Source: Nocardia cyriacigeorgica (GTDB lineage Bacteria; Actinomycetota; Actinomycetes; Mycobacteriales; Mycobacteriaceae). From it: a stretch of DNA of 64,000 bases. Location: assembly GCF_010858045.1 (NCBI RefSeq), contig NZ_JAAGVC010000028.1, positions 1 through 64,000 on the forward strand. Reading direction: 5' to 3'. The notes beneath the pieces are model-generated. The model did no database searches. It was given only the letters and a program-made list of their open reading frames with translations, and was not told the DNA's origin. Shown in pieces: positions 54,762-63,858 of this stretch; the first letter of the stretch is position 1, and every line of letters begins with the position of its first letter. The position numbers and the translations under genes are program-made.

Positions 54762-57020
54762 TCAGTGCGCTTTCGAGTGCGCCGCGCCGGGCTCCTTCAC
54801 CGCACCCTTCTCGATCAATTCGTCCCATTCGCGCTGCACCTCCTTCTCGGCCGCGGTCGGGATGAATCCGCTCGGAGCGAAGATGCGCGAGGGTTGCTCC
54901 GGCGATTCGGTGGTCTCGGCCGTACCTGCTCGCCACGCGCGGTAGCAGACGATGGCGCCGACCACCGTCACGATCAGCACCAGCACCGCGAACACGATGG
55001 ACAGCGTGCCCTGGATGAAGGTGTTGCGCACCACCGCGTCCACGTCTTCCGGCGTCTTCGCGGTCAGGCACAGCTTGCCCGCCTGCTGCGCGTTCTGGCA
55101 GATCTCGTGCTGCTTCCAGTAGCCGACCTTCGGGTCCGCCGAGAAGATCTTCTGCCAGGACGCGGTCATGGTGACGATGAGGTCCCACACCAGCGGAATC
55201 CCTGGAATCCAGACCCATTTCGTCAGGCCCTTCTTCACCAGGATGGTGAGCACCACCATCAGCGCGATGGCGGCCAGCAGCTGGTTGGCGATACCGAACA
55301 GCGGGAACAGCGCGTTGATGCCGCCGAGCGGATCGGTGACGCCCATCAGCAGGATCGAACCCCATGCCGCGACCACGATCGCCGAGCACAGCCACGCGCC
55401 CACCCGCCAGGACGGATCCTTGAATTTGCGTGCGGGACCGGCGAAGTTGCCAAGCGCGTCGGAGAGCATGAAGCGCGCCACGCGGGTACCGGCGTCGATG
55501 GTGGTGAGGATGAACAGCGCCTCGAACATGATCGCGAAGTGGTACCAGAACGACTTCATGCTCGACCCGCCGAGGAACTGGTGGAACACCTCGGAGATGC
55601 CGATGGCCAGCGTCGGCGCGCCACCGGTGCGGGAGATGATCGATTCCTCACCGACCTCGCTCGCGGCATTGCTGAACGTCTCGGGTGTGGCCGGCGGGCC
55701 GGACAGTCCGAGCGAGTTGGTGTAGGCGGCCGCCGATTCGGGGGTGCCGCCGGTCGCGCCGAGCGGGGCGTTCATACCGAAGTAGATGTGCTGGTCGATG
55801 ATCGAGGCGGTGATGATCGCCATCACCGCGACGAACGACTCCATCAGCATGCCGCCGTAGCCGATCATCCGGCTGTGCGATTCCTTCTCCAGCAGCTTCG
55901 GTGTGGTGCCCGAGGACACCAGCGCGTGGAATCCGGACAGCGCACCGCAGGCGATCGTGATGAACAGGAACGGGAACAGGCTGCCCGCGAAGGCCGGCCC
56001 GGCGCCGGTGTGCGCGAACTCCGAGACCGCGGGCGCCTTCAAGGTCGGCAGGGTGATCAGGATGCCGAGCGCGAGCAGGCCGATGGTGCCGATCTTCATG
56101 AACGTCGACAGGTAGTCGCGCGGCGCCAGCAGCAACCACACCGGCAGTACCGAGGCGAAGAAGCCGTAGCCGATAAGCATCCAGGAGATGGTCACCGGGT
56201 GGAAGGTGAACCAGCTCGCCCAGGTGTCGTTCTCCGAGACCCAGCCACCGGCGATGATCGCCAGGATCAGCAGCGCGAACCCGATCAGCGACACCTCACC
56301 GACCGCGCCCGGCCGCAGGAACCGCAGGTACACGCCCATGAACAGGGCGATCGGGATGGTCATGCTGATGGAGAACACACCCCACGGGCTGTGCGCGAGA
56401 GCATTGACGACGACCAGCGCCAGCACCGCGAGCAGGATCATCATGATGACGAGAATTCCGATGATGGCCGCCCAGCCGCCGAACCAGCCGAGCTCGTCGC
56501 GGGCCATCTGCCCGAGGCTGCGCCCGCGTCGCTTGGTCGACACCCACAGCACCAGGTAGTCCTGCACCGCGCCGGCGAACACCACGCCGACGATGATCCA
56601 GATGGTGCCGGGCAGATACCCCATCTGCGCCGCGAGCACCGGGCCCACCAGCGGGCCAGCACCGGCGATGGCGGCGAAGTGGTGGCCGAACAGCACCCGC
56701 CGGTCCATCGGCAGGTAGTCCTTGCCGTTTTCCAGGATCTCGGCCGGAGTCGCCACGTCGTCGCGCGGTGTGACGACCTTGTATTCGATCAGTCGCGCGT
56801 AGAAGCGGTAGGCGATGATGTAGGTGCTGACCGCCGCGATCACGATCCACACCGCGTTCACCGACTCGCCACGGGCGATGGCCAGGATCGTCCAGGCAGC
56901 GGCGCCGAGTATCGCGATGCCCGCGAATATCGCCTTCTTGGCCGGAGTCATCGGGGACCGGTCGATCACGCCGACGGGCGGCAGATCGGGGTCGGTCCGC
57001 AGATATTCGATGGTCGCCAT
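54762..57020 (-). CDS. cstA: CstA carbon-starvation family transporter
   Basis: A 752-residue permease with about 16-18 membrane helices. The family blocks are HHFAAIAGAGPLVGPVLAAQ, GALSGFHALVSSGTTPKLLE, GYGGMLMESFVAVMAIITAS and ALFILTTIDAGTRVARFML. CstA/BtsT-type proteins import pyruvate or peptides under carbon limitation. The start ATG follows AGGAGAG. The ybdD-like gene follows directly, a conserved arrangement. Confidence 0.95.
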   Translation of the reverse strand: MATIEYLRTDPDLPPVGVIDRSPMTPAKKAIFAGIAILGAAAWTILAIARGESVNAVWIVIAAVSTYIIAYRFYARLIEYKVVTPRDDVATPAEILENGKDYLPMDRRVLFGHHFAAIAGAGPLVGPVLAAQMGYLPGTIWIIVGVVFAGAVQDYLVLWVSTKRRGRSLGQMARDELGWFGGWAAIIGILVIMMILLAVLALVVVNALAHSPWGVFSISMTIPIALFMGVYLRFLRPGAVGEVSLIGFALLILAIIAGGWVSENDTWASWFTFHPVTISWMLIGYGFFASVLPVWLLLAPRDYLSTFMKIGTIGLLALGILITLPTLKAPAVSEFAHTGAGPAFAGSLFPFLFITIACGALSGFHALVSSGTTPKLLEKESHSRMIGYGGMLMESFVAVMAIITASIIDQHIYFGMNAPLGATGGTPESAAAYTNSLGLSGPPATPETFSNAASEVGEESIISRTGGAPTLAIGISEVFHQFLGGSSMKSFWYHFAIMFEALFILTTIDAGTRVARFMLSDALGNFAGPARKFKDPSWRVGAWLCSAIVVAAWGSILLMGVTDPLGGINALFPLFGIANQLLAAIALMVVLTILVKKGLTKWVWIPGIPLVWDLIVTMTASWQKIFSADPKVGYWKQHEICQNAQQAGKLCLTAKTPEDVDAVVRNTFIQGTLSIVFAVLVLIVTVVGAIVCYRAWRAGTAETTESPEQPSRIFAPSGFIPTAAEKEVQREWDELIEKGAVKEPGAAHSKAH

Positions 57021-57254
57021 CTGCCTACTCTCCTGTGAAACGCGCAGGATGATGCTGAAACACGTGCCAAGGTAGCCGATCGGCGCGGCGCGGCGCGGCG
57101 GTTCTATCGCGTCGTGATCGCGGTCGATCGGATCGTTGTCGTGTGTCGGCGGTCACCCTCTTCAGTTGCCGCCAGTATGCTGCCATGCGGTCTGATTTGC
57201 TCCACATCCGCCCTGAGGAGGCCGGAGCTGGCATCCGTCCTGTCGAGCACACCC

Positions 57255-58544
57255 GTGCGGCGGCGTACGCTGCTCGGCTCCGCGCTGGCCGCCCCGTTGC
57301 TGGCCGGTGGGTGCGGCGCCGACGACGACGCGCTCACCTTCTTCTTCGGCGCCCGCCCCGAGGAGGCGCGGGTGCGGCGCCGGATCATCGACGAGTTCGG
57401 CAAGCGGCACCCCGAGATCCGCATCCGCACGGTGGTCTCCGGCCCGGACGCGCTGCAGCAGATGCTCACCTACTGCGCGGGCGGTGCGTGTCCCGACATC
57501 ATGATGGCGTGGGAGCTGCTGTACGCCGGGCTGGCCGAGCGCGGCGTGCTGTTGGACCTGAACACCCTGCTCGACCGCGATCCGCAGTACGCGGATGCGT
57601 TGCGGCGCGATAGTTTTCCCGCGCTGTACGACACCTTCCGCTATAAGGGTGGCCAGTACGCGCTGCCCGAACAATGGTCGGGGGTGTTCCTGTACTACAA
57701 CCGGGAACTGTTCGCCGAGGCCGGGGTTCGGGCCCCGAGGAACTGGGACGAGGCCTGGAGCTTCGAGGAGTTTCTCGACGCGGCCAAGGCGGTGACGTCG
57801 CGGGAAGGTCAGGGGCGCTGGGGTTTCGCCGACGCCTGGGTGCCGTACTTCTCGGCCGCGTGCTTCGGGATGAACAACGGGGTCGACTGGTTCACGCCGT
57901 CGGTCGCGCCGACGCGCACCAATCTCGGTGATCCCCGATTCGCCGAGGGCTTCCAGTTCTATGCCGATCTCGCGGTGCGGCACAAGGTCGCACCCCGCGT
58001 GGCCGATCAGCAGTCGGTCTCGGCACCGGATCTGTTCCGGCGTGGTCGAGCGGGCATGGTGATGGGCGGGCACTGGCTGTATTCGGAATTCGCCGGCCAC
58101 GACGATCTCGATATCGACCTGACCGTGCTGCCGGTGGGGCCGCACGGCGGACCTGGCGCGATCACCGATGTGGGCTGTACCGGGCTGGCGATCGCCGCCG
58201 ACAGCCCACGTATCGAACAGGCCTGGGAATTCGTCAAATTCGCGACCGGGCCGGTGGGGCAGGCGATCATCGCCGAGTCCGGGCTGTTCGTTCCGGTACT
58301 GACATCGGTGCTGGCCTCCGATGAGTTCGCGGGCGCGCATCGCGATGTCACCAATCTGGGCGTGCTCACCGATGGTCCGAGTCACTCGCGCGCCCTGCCG
58401 GTCACGCCCGCGTGGGGAAAGGTCCAGGCGCTGGTCGAGCGCGGCGCCAACCGTGTGCTGCGTGGCGCCGCGTCCGCCGCCTCGTTGCATCCAGACCTCA
58501 CCCGGCCGGTCGATTCGCTGCTCGAGCAGGAGCACACGCGATGA
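57255..58544 (+). CDS. Sugar ABC transporter substrate-binding lipoprotein
   Basis: A 429-residue binding protein from the GTG chosen because it opens a compact signal, RRRTLLGSALAAPLLAGGC, with lipobox LAGGC and a possible twin-arginine motif. Longer starts up to 57114 exist, and none has a strong ribosome site. The mature part matches family 1 carbohydrate-binding proteins (WELLYAGLAERGVLLDLNTL, YALPEQWSGVFLYYNRELF, AWEFVKFATGPVGQAIIAES). It is the first gene of a three-gene importer. The sugar is unknown. Confidence 0.9.
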   Translation: MRRRTLLGSALAAPLLAGGCGADDDALTFFFGARPEEARVRRRIIDEFGKRHPEIRIRTVVSGPDALQQMLTYCAGGACPDIMMAWELLYAGLAERGVLLDLNTLLDRDPQYADALRRDSFPALYDTFRYKGGQYALPEQWSGVFLYYNRELFAEAGVRAPRNWDEAWSFEEFLDAAKAVTSREGQGRWGFADAWVPYFSAACFGMNNGVDWFTPSVAPTRTNLGDPRFAEGFQFYADLAVRHKVAPRVADQQSVSAPDLFRRGRAGMVMGGHWLYSEFAGHDDLDIDLTVLPVGPHGGPGAITDVGCTGLAIAADSPRIEQAWEFVKFATGPVGQAIIAESGLFVPVLTSVLASDEFAGAHRDVTNLGVLTDGPSHSRALPVTPAWGKVQALVERGANRVLRGAASAASLHPDLTRPVDSLLEQEHTR

Positions 58545-59602
58545 ATGCGCAGGGGTCGCACGCCGGCGGCTCGCCGGCGGGCAGGGCTGAGGCGGCACAA
58601 CCGACAGCAGGCCCGACGAGTCTCCGACGATCCCCGCTGAACGCACTGCGCCGGCGCAGGGTCGGCGACCATGCGCATGCGTTGCGGCGCATCGATGGAG
58701 GGCGGTCCGAACCGCCCGGGCAGCTGGCGCGGCGCCGAGCGCGGGCGGGGCGCTGGTTCGTGACGGCGAACGTAGCCGGGGTCGGAGTGTTCCTGGTGGG
58801 ACCGTTGGTGGTTTCGCTGTATCTGAGCTTCTTCTCGTGGGACTTGTTCAGTGCACCGCGATTCGTCGGCATGGCGAACTATCGCCGGTTGTTCACCGCG
58901 GACCCGCTGTTCCTGATCGCGGTGCGCAATACGGTGGTCTTCACCCTGCTGACGCTGCTGCCGACAGTCGCGATCGGCCTGGTCGTCGCCGCATTGCTCA
59001 ATCGGACGATTGCCGGGATCGGATTCTTCCGTACCGCCGCCTTCCTGCCGCTGGTCGCCTCGACGGTGGCGATGGCGGTGGTGTGGCGATTCATCTTCAC
59101 CACCGACGACGGCCTGCTCAACCTGCTGCTGGGCTGGTTCGGCATCGACCCGGTGCCCTGGCTGATCGACCCGGATCTCGCACTGGTGTCGCTGAGCATC
59201 GTCACGGTGTGGAAGAGCGTGCCGTTCGCCACCGTCATCCTGCTGGCCGCCATGCAAGGGGTCCCGGAGCAGCTCTACGAGGCCGCGCGGATCGACGGGG
59301 CCGGTGCGGTGCGACGGTTCTGGTCCATCACGATTCCGCTGATCCGTGGACCGCTGTCGTTCGTCTTCGTCATCACCGTCATCAACTCGGTGCAGGCCTT
59401 CGACCAGGCCTATGCGCTCACCGGTGGGAGCGGTGGGCCGGAAACCGGTACGTACCTGCTCGGAATCATGCTGTTCCAGCACGCATTCGCGTTCTACGAG
59501 GTGGGATACGCGTCGGCGCTCGCGTGGGTGATGTTCGCGGGGTTGTTCGTGCTGACGATGCTGCAACTGCGGTATGCCCGGCGCGGGGAGGGGGCGGGAT
59601 GA
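58541..59602 (+). CDS. Sugar ABC transporter permease (MalF/UgpA type)
   Basis: A 353-residue permease. The ATG overlaps the upstream stop (ATGA). The first 70 residues are basic and unstructured, then six helices follow. The EAA loop is EQLYEAARIDGAGAVRRFWS, which docks on the ATPase. It is coupled by another ATGA overlap to the second permease. Confidence 0.92.
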   Translation: MNAQGSHAGGSPAGRAEAAQPTAGPTSLRRSPLNALRRRRVGDHAHALRRIDGGRSEPPGQLARRRARAGRWFVTANVAGVGVFLVGPLVVSLYLSFFSWDLFSAPRFVGMANYRRLFTADPLFLIAVRNTVVFTLLTLLPTVAIGLVVAALLNRTIAGIGFFRTAAFLPLVASTVAMAVVWRFIFTTDDGLLNLLLGWFGIDPVPWLIDPDLALVSLSIVTVWKSVPFATVILLAAMQGVPEQLYEAARIDGAGAVRRFWSITIPLIRGPLSFVFVITVINSVQAFDQAYALTGGSGGPETGTYLLGIMLFQHAFAFYEVGYASALAWVMFAGLFVLTMLQLRYARRGEGAG

Positions 59603-60702
59603 TCGCGGGCCGACGGCCCGGCTTTCGGGGGCCGCCGACCGCGAAGCGCACCGGCCGATCCGATGGCACGGCGGTAGCTCGTGCCGTCCGGCCTCGGGCG
59701 CACGGGGGCGTGGGTGGCGGCGAGGTCGGTGGTGACGATGTGGGCGCCGGCGACGGCGTGTGCGGCGTCGGGGCAGAAGGTGAGGTCGCGCGGGCCGTGA
59801 CCGCGGTGCGTTCCGAGGTCGAGGTGCGCGGTGTGCGGCCTCGGCGTGAACAGGGCGGAGTGCGGGTGGACCGTGCCGTGATGCGCAGATTCATGTCCGG
59901 AGCCGGGGTGTACGCGGCGCTCGTGATCGTCGCGTGGGCGGCGTTGACGCCGATCCTGTGGGCATTGTCGGGGTCGCTGAAAAGCGAGGGCGCCGTCACC
60001 GACCCCGCACCCATCCCTGCCGATCCGCAGTGGTCGAACTACACCGAAGTATTCGATCTGCTCCCGCTCGGCCGCATGTTGCTCAACACCACGGTCTACG
60101 CGACGTGCGTGACCGCCGGACAAGTCTTCTTCTGCTCGCTGGCGGGATATGCCTTCGCGCGCTTGCCGTTTCGCGGCCGCGACGCCTTGTTCCTCGCCTA
60201 CCTGGCGACGCTCATGGTGCCGCTCACCGTCACCCTCATCCCGCAGTTCCTGCTCATGCGCGCCTTCGGCTGGGTGGACACCCCGTGGGCGATGATCGTG
60301 CCCGGCATCTTCGGCAGCGCCTTCGGCACCTATCTGATGCGGCAGTTCTTCCTGACGCTGCCCGTCGAACTCGAGGAAGCCGCCATCCTCGACGGCTGCA
60401 CCACCTGGCAGATCTACTGGCGCGTGCTGATGCCCCAGGTGCGGCCCGCGCTCGTGGTGCTCGCGGTGCTCACCTGGATCACCGTATGGAACGATTTCCT
60501 GTGGCCGCTGGTGATGATCCAGCGCGACGAGATAGCCACCGCGACACTGGGTCTGGTGCGTGTGCAGGGGCAGTATCACACCAAGTGGCCGATCCTCATG
60601 GCGACGTCGATGCTGATCCTGCTGCCGCTGTTGCTGCTGTATGCCGTCGCGCAACGCGCCTTCATCCGCGGTGTCGCGCTGTCGGGGCTCGGTGGGCGTT
60701 GA
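59599..60702 (+). CDS. Sugar ABC transporter permease (MalG/UgpE type) with long N-terminal extension
   Basis: A permease of 367 residues from the coupled ATG (ATGA overlap with the upstream gene), or 273 residues if it starts at MRRFMSGAGVYAALV (ATG at 59881). The family length favours the short form, and the overlap favours the long one. Residues 1-94 of the long form are Gly/Arg/Val-rich and not membrane-like. Six helices and the EAA loop VELEEAAILDGCTTWQIYWR follow. No ATPase gene follows, so a shared MsiK/UgpC-type ATPase encoded elsewhere is expected. Confidence 0.88.
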   Translation: MIAGRRPGFRGPPTAKRTGRSDGTAVARAVRPRAHGGVGGGEVGGDDVGAGDGVCGVGAEGEVARAVTAVRSEVEVRGVRPRREQGGVRVDRAVMRRFMSGAGVYAALVIVAWAALTPILWALSGSLKSEGAVTDPAPIPADPQWSNYTEVFDLLPLGRMLLNTTVYATCVTAGQVFFCSLAGYAFARLPFRGRDALFLAYLATLMVPLTVTLIPQFLLMRAFGWVDTPWAMIVPGIFGSAFGTYLMRQFFLTLPVELEEAAILDGCTTWQIYWRVLMPQVRPALVVLAVLTWITVWNDFLWPLVMIQRDEIATATLGLVRVQGQYHTKWPILMATSMLILLPLLLLYAVAQRAFIRGVALSGLGGR

Positions 60703-60750
60703 GTTGCCGTCGCGCGGCTGCCGGCCGCGGTCGGGTCGCACAGACGACAG

Positions 60751-60780
60751 CGGCCCCGTCGCCGAACTGCGACGGGGCCG
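60751..60780. terminator. Bidirectional terminator between ABC permease and nitroreductase genes
   Basis: A perfect 12-bp stem CGGCCCCGTCGC / GCGACGGGGCCG with a 6-nt loop, centred between convergent genes. Confidence 0.75.
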
Positions 60781-60793
60781 AGCGGAGGTCCGC

Positions 60794-61405
60794 TCAGAGC
60801 GTCGTGATGACGTCCTTCGCCTCGAACCGCGGGCTGCGCGGGAACCAGGCGTCCGGGCCCGGCTTGCCGATATTGATGGCGACCAGCGCGTGGTGGCCGC
60901 CCTCGGGGAAGAATTCCTTCTCCACGGCCTCGTGGTCGAAACCGTTCATCGGTCCGGCGGCCAGGCCCGCGGCGCGGATGCCGATGATGAAGTAGGCGAT
61001 CTGCAATGCGGCGTTCAGCTTGGCCGAGTGCTCGCGGTAGGCGTCGTCGGCGAAGAAGTCCTTGGCGCCCTCGAAATGCGGGAACACCGTGGGCAGGTGC
61101 TCGTGGAAGTTGTTGTCGGCGAACAGCACCACGGTCAGCGGGGCCTTGGTGGTCTTGTCCTTGTTGCCGTCGCCCATATGCTGCACCAGCCGCTGGCGGG
61201 CCTCGGGCGAGCGCAGCACCACCGCGCGCAGCGGCTGCTGGTTCATCGAGGTGGGACCCCACTTGATCAGGTCGTAGATGGCCTGGATCTGTTCGTCGGC
61301 GACCGGCTCGTCGGTGAAGGTGTTGGCGGTGCGCGCCTCGCGGAACAGCAGGTCCTGGGCGGCGGCGTCGAGCTCGAGCAGGTCGGTCGGCTGGGTGGTG
61401 GTCAT
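60794..61405 (-). CDS. Nitroreductase-family protein, RutE/malonic semialdehyde reductase-like
   Basis: A 203-residue FMN-dependent nitroreductase-fold protein starting at MTTTQPTDLLELDAA. The blocks are REARTANTFTDEPV (FMN phosphate site), WGPTSMNQQPLRAVV and LQIAYFIIGIRAAGLAAGPM (helix typical of the HadB/RutE group). RutE reduces malonic semialdehyde. The other rut genes are absent here, so the substrate is uncertain. A palindromic operator-like site lies about 80 bases upstream of the start. Confidence 0.85.
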   Translation of the reverse strand: MTTTQPTDLLELDAAAQDLLFREARTANTFTDEPVADEQIQAIYDLIKWGPTSMNQQPLRAVVLRSPEARQRLVQHMGDGNKDKTTKAPLTVVLFADNNFHEHLPTVFPHFEGAKDFFADDAYREHSAKLNAALQIAYFIIGIRAAGLAAGPMNGFDHEAVEKEFFPEGGHHALVAINIGKPGPDAWFPRSPRFEAKDVITTL

Positions 61406-61483
61406 CGAGTCTCCTGTGCGTTCGAAAAGATCCTTGCGGAAGCGGAAAGGATCGCTCGCTTCGGAGACCGAGATTAACCAATC

Positions 61484-61503
61484 AAGCGGACTGCGGTCCA
61501 CTT
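61484..61503. promoter_or_regulatory. Orphan TetR-type operator upstream of the nitroreductase gene
   Basis: The 20-bp dyad AAGCGGACTGCGGTCCACTT pairs at eight of ten positions. It is flanked by the inverted hexamers GATTAA (61472-61477) and TTAATC (61502-61507). It lies about 80 bases upstream of the nitroreductase start. No TetR gene is adjacent. Confidence 0.6.
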
Positions 61504-61544
61504 AATCCGGGCGGGTGTGGGAACTCGCACATCGGGAATAGAAA

Positions 61545-61568
61545 GCGACCCGCGCGGCGGCGGGTCGC
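61545..61568 (-). terminator. Hairpin downstream of the VOC gene
   Basis: A 9-bp perfect stem GCGACCCGC / GCGGGTCGC with a 6-nt loop, eight bases after the VOC stop in its direction of transcription, followed on that strand by TTTC. Confidence 0.6.
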
Positions 61569-61575
61569 CGCATGG

Positions 61576-61986
61576 TCATTCGCCTGCGTAGGTGCCGAAA
61601 CTCCAGAGGTTGCCCTCCGGGTCGGCGGCGCTGAAACCGCGTGAACCGTAGTCCTCATCGCGCAGTTCACGCACGATGCGCGCGCCCGCCTTGGTGGCGC
61701 GTTCGTAGAGCGCGTCCGGATCGTCGCACACGAGATACAGCGAGGCCGCGCCCGCGGGCCGCTGCCCGAACTCGCTGTCGTTGCGGCCGATGGAGCCGAA
61801 CATGATGCCGCCGCCCGCGGGCCAGCGCATCTCGGCGTGCTCGACGACCGACGGATCGTCCTCGCGGGCATATAGCGCCGTCAGTTCGAAACCGAAGGCG
61901 TCGGTCAGGAACTTCGCCGTCGCACGGGCATCGCGGAAGGCGAGACAGGGCCAGACATGAGTGGTGGTGGAAGTTGGCGTAGTCAT
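61576..61986 (-). CDS. VOC family protein
   Basis: A 136-residue glyoxalase-like domain (PCLAFRDARATAKFLTDAFG, SRGFSAADPEGNLWSFGTYA), related to the PhnB/bleomycin-resistance-like branch. It starts ten bases after the AraC gene and is probably cotranscribed with it. A hairpin follows. The substrate is unknown. Confidence 0.85.
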   Translation of the reverse strand: MTTPTSTTTHVWPCLAFRDARATAKFLTDAFGFELTALYAREDDPSVVEHAEMRWPAGGGIMFGSIGRNDSEFGQRPAGAASLYLVCDDPDALYERATKAGARIVRELRDEDYGSRGFSAADPEGNLWSFGTYAGE

Positions 61987-61996
61987 GGCTTCAGCC

Positions 61997-62833
61997 TCAC
62001 TCGCCGGGCGGCTCCGGGTCTTGGACAGATGGAATCTCCTCGGCCAGCCAGGCGGTCGGACTGCATCCGGCCAACTCCGCGAAATCCCGGTTCAGATGCG
62101 CCTGATCGTAATAACCGCAGGTCGCCGCGATCTGGGCGATGCTGACGAACGACGGGGTGCGCGCCAGCATCGCCTTCGCGCGATCGAAACGGGCGATGCG
62201 CGCGGCCAGTTTCGGGCTCAACCCGAACTCGGCCCCGAACCGTCGGGTCAGGTGCTGCCTGCTCCAGCCGATTCGCTCGGCCAGCGGGCCCACCGGCAAC
62301 GTCCCGCCGGAACCGACCACCGCTCGCCATGCCCAGCTCAACTCCGGTGCCACCACCCGATCCGGATGGGCGAGTGTGGTGAGTACGCGATCGCAGGCCT
62401 GGAACCGCTGCGGCCACTGCGCATGCAGATGCAATTCCTCGGCCAGCTGCTGCGCCACCGGGCCCGTCACATCCGACAACTCCACCGAGAGGTTCCACAG
62501 TTCGCCCGCAGGCATACCGAACAACACCCGGCTACCCAGCGGCGTCAGCTCGATCGCCACGCCCTCCTGATTCCCGTTGTGCGCGATCGCCGCCGGTCCC
62601 GGCTGCAATCCGCTCAGCACGCAGCGGTAGTCGGCCGGCGCCTGCTTCGCATCGGTCTGCGTGACGACGTCGATGGTCGGTCCGATCGCCACGATGAACG
62701 TCATATGCCGCGAGGGCAGGCCGCGATGCAGACCGGGCGGATATCCCGTCATCCGGTAGCCGATATAGCGGTCGATGAACGTCGCCAGCCCCGGCGCCGG
62801 CCGCGCCATCACCACCTCCGAGATCGGAGCCAT
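61997..62833 (-). CDS. AraC family transcriptional regulator
   Basis: A 278-residue regulator from ATG (MAPISEVVMARPAPGLATF). Residues 1-150 are an AraC sensor domain. Residues about 165-260 are the double HTH (LAERIGWSRQHLTRRFGAEF, IAQIAATCGYYDQAHLNRDF). It is divergent from the LysR gene across 47 bases and is upstream of a VOC gene that may be its target. Confidence 0.9.
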   Translation of the reverse strand: MAPISEVVMARPAPGLATFIDRYIGYRMTGYPPGLHRGLPSRHMTFIVAIGPTIDVVTQTDAKQAPADYRCVLSGLQPGPAAIAHNGNQEGVAIELTPLGSRVLFGMPAGELWNLSVELSDVTGPVAQQLAEELHLHAQWPQRFQACDRVLTTLAHPDRVVAPELSWAWRAVVGSGGTLPVGPLAERIGWSRQHLTRRFGAEFGLSPKLAARIARFDRAKAMLARTPSFVSIAQIAATCGYYDQAHLNRDFAELAGCSPTAWLAEEIPSVQDPEPPGE

Positions 62834-62880
62834 GGCATCGACGCTACGACGCAACGGCAGCGCCCGCTAGCGTGCACGAG

Positions 62881-63765
62881 GTGGAACGGCGCGATATCGA
62901 GATCTTTCTGACGCTGGCCGAGGAGCTGCATTTCGCGCGCACGGCCGAACGGCTCGGCGTCAGCGGTGCCCGGATCAGCCAGACGATCAAACAACTGGAG
63001 CGCCGGTTCGGGGTGGCGCTGTTTCATCGCACCAGTCGGCAGGTGGCGATCACTCCCGTCGGGCAGGCGCTGCGGGACGATCTGGAAGCCGGCTACCGGC
63101 GCATTCAGGACGGCATCGCCAAGGCGATGGCCGCAGGTCGTGGTGTTTCCGGAACCTTGCGGGTGGGATTCTCCAGCCCGCTGGTGGGCGAGGTGATCAT
63201 GTCGGCCGCCGACGTGTTCCGCACCCGCTACCCCGAGTGCGAGGTACGCATCCGCGAGGTGCATCTCTCCGACCCGTTCAGCGCTCTGCGGGCCGGCGAT
63301 CTCGACCTGCAGATCACGGAACTGCCTGTGCGTGAAACCGATCTATCCCGCGGGCCTGCGGTCGTGCGCGATCCGTGCGTGCTGGCCGTCGCCGCCCGGC
63401 ATCCTTTCGCCGGTCGCGACAGCGTTTCCGTCGAAGATCTGACCAGGGACCCGGTGCTCGTCCCGGTGGGTGCGCCCGGATACCTGCTGGAGGGGATCAT
63501 TCCGGCGCATGCGCCCAGCGGGCGGCCCATCCGGCGCACACCGGCCCTGACCTCGCGGCAGGAACTGCTCACGCTGGTCAGCAGCGGAGCCGGGGTGGCC
63601 GTCGTGGGCAGCCAAGCCATGCGGTACCACGCCCGGCCCGACATTTCCTATGTGCCGATCGCCGGCCTGGCCGCCATCGAGTACGGACCGGTCTGGCTCG
63701 ATGGCGGTCAGACCGCCCGGGTGCGTTCCTTCATCGAAGTCCTGCGCACCGCCTCCGATCGCTAA
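62881..63765 (+). CDS. LysR family transcriptional regulator
   Basis: A 294-residue regulator. GTG was chosen to give the family-typical start ERRDIEIFLTLAEELHFART. An in-frame GTG lies three codons earlier. The winged HTH runs to about residue 60 (LGVSGARISQTIKQLERRFG). The periplasmic-binding-like effector domain follows (TLRVGFSSPLVGEVIMSAAD). The VOC gene 93 bases downstream on the same strand may be a target, though LysR targets are usually divergent. Confidence 0.92.
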   Translation: MERRDIEIFLTLAEELHFARTAERLGVSGARISQTIKQLERRFGVALFHRTSRQVAITPVGQALRDDLEAGYRRIQDGIAKAMAAGRGVSGTLRVGFSSPLVGEVIMSAADVFRTRYPECEVRIREVHLSDPFSALRAGDLDLQITELPVRETDLSRGPAVVRDPCVLAVAARHPFAGRDSVSVEDLTRDPVLVPVGAPGYLLEGIIPAHAPSGRPIRRTPALTSRQELLTLVSSGAGVAVVGSQAMRYHARPDISYVPIAGLAAIEYGPVWLDGGQTARVRSFIEVLRTASDR

Positions 63766-63858
63766 CTCGTGGGTTAACGATCGGAGTCGATCTCGTCGTT
63801 GTTGCGGGCGGTGGGCCCGATGAGGATTGGAACAAGCAACGACGAAGGGACTTTCACC

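Noticed and set aside
54765..57038. A 757-codon open frame on the plus strand
   Set aside because: It is exactly antisense to cstA, is extremely rich in Arg/His/Asp/Gln, has no domain, and arises from the high-GC third-position bias of the opposite gene.
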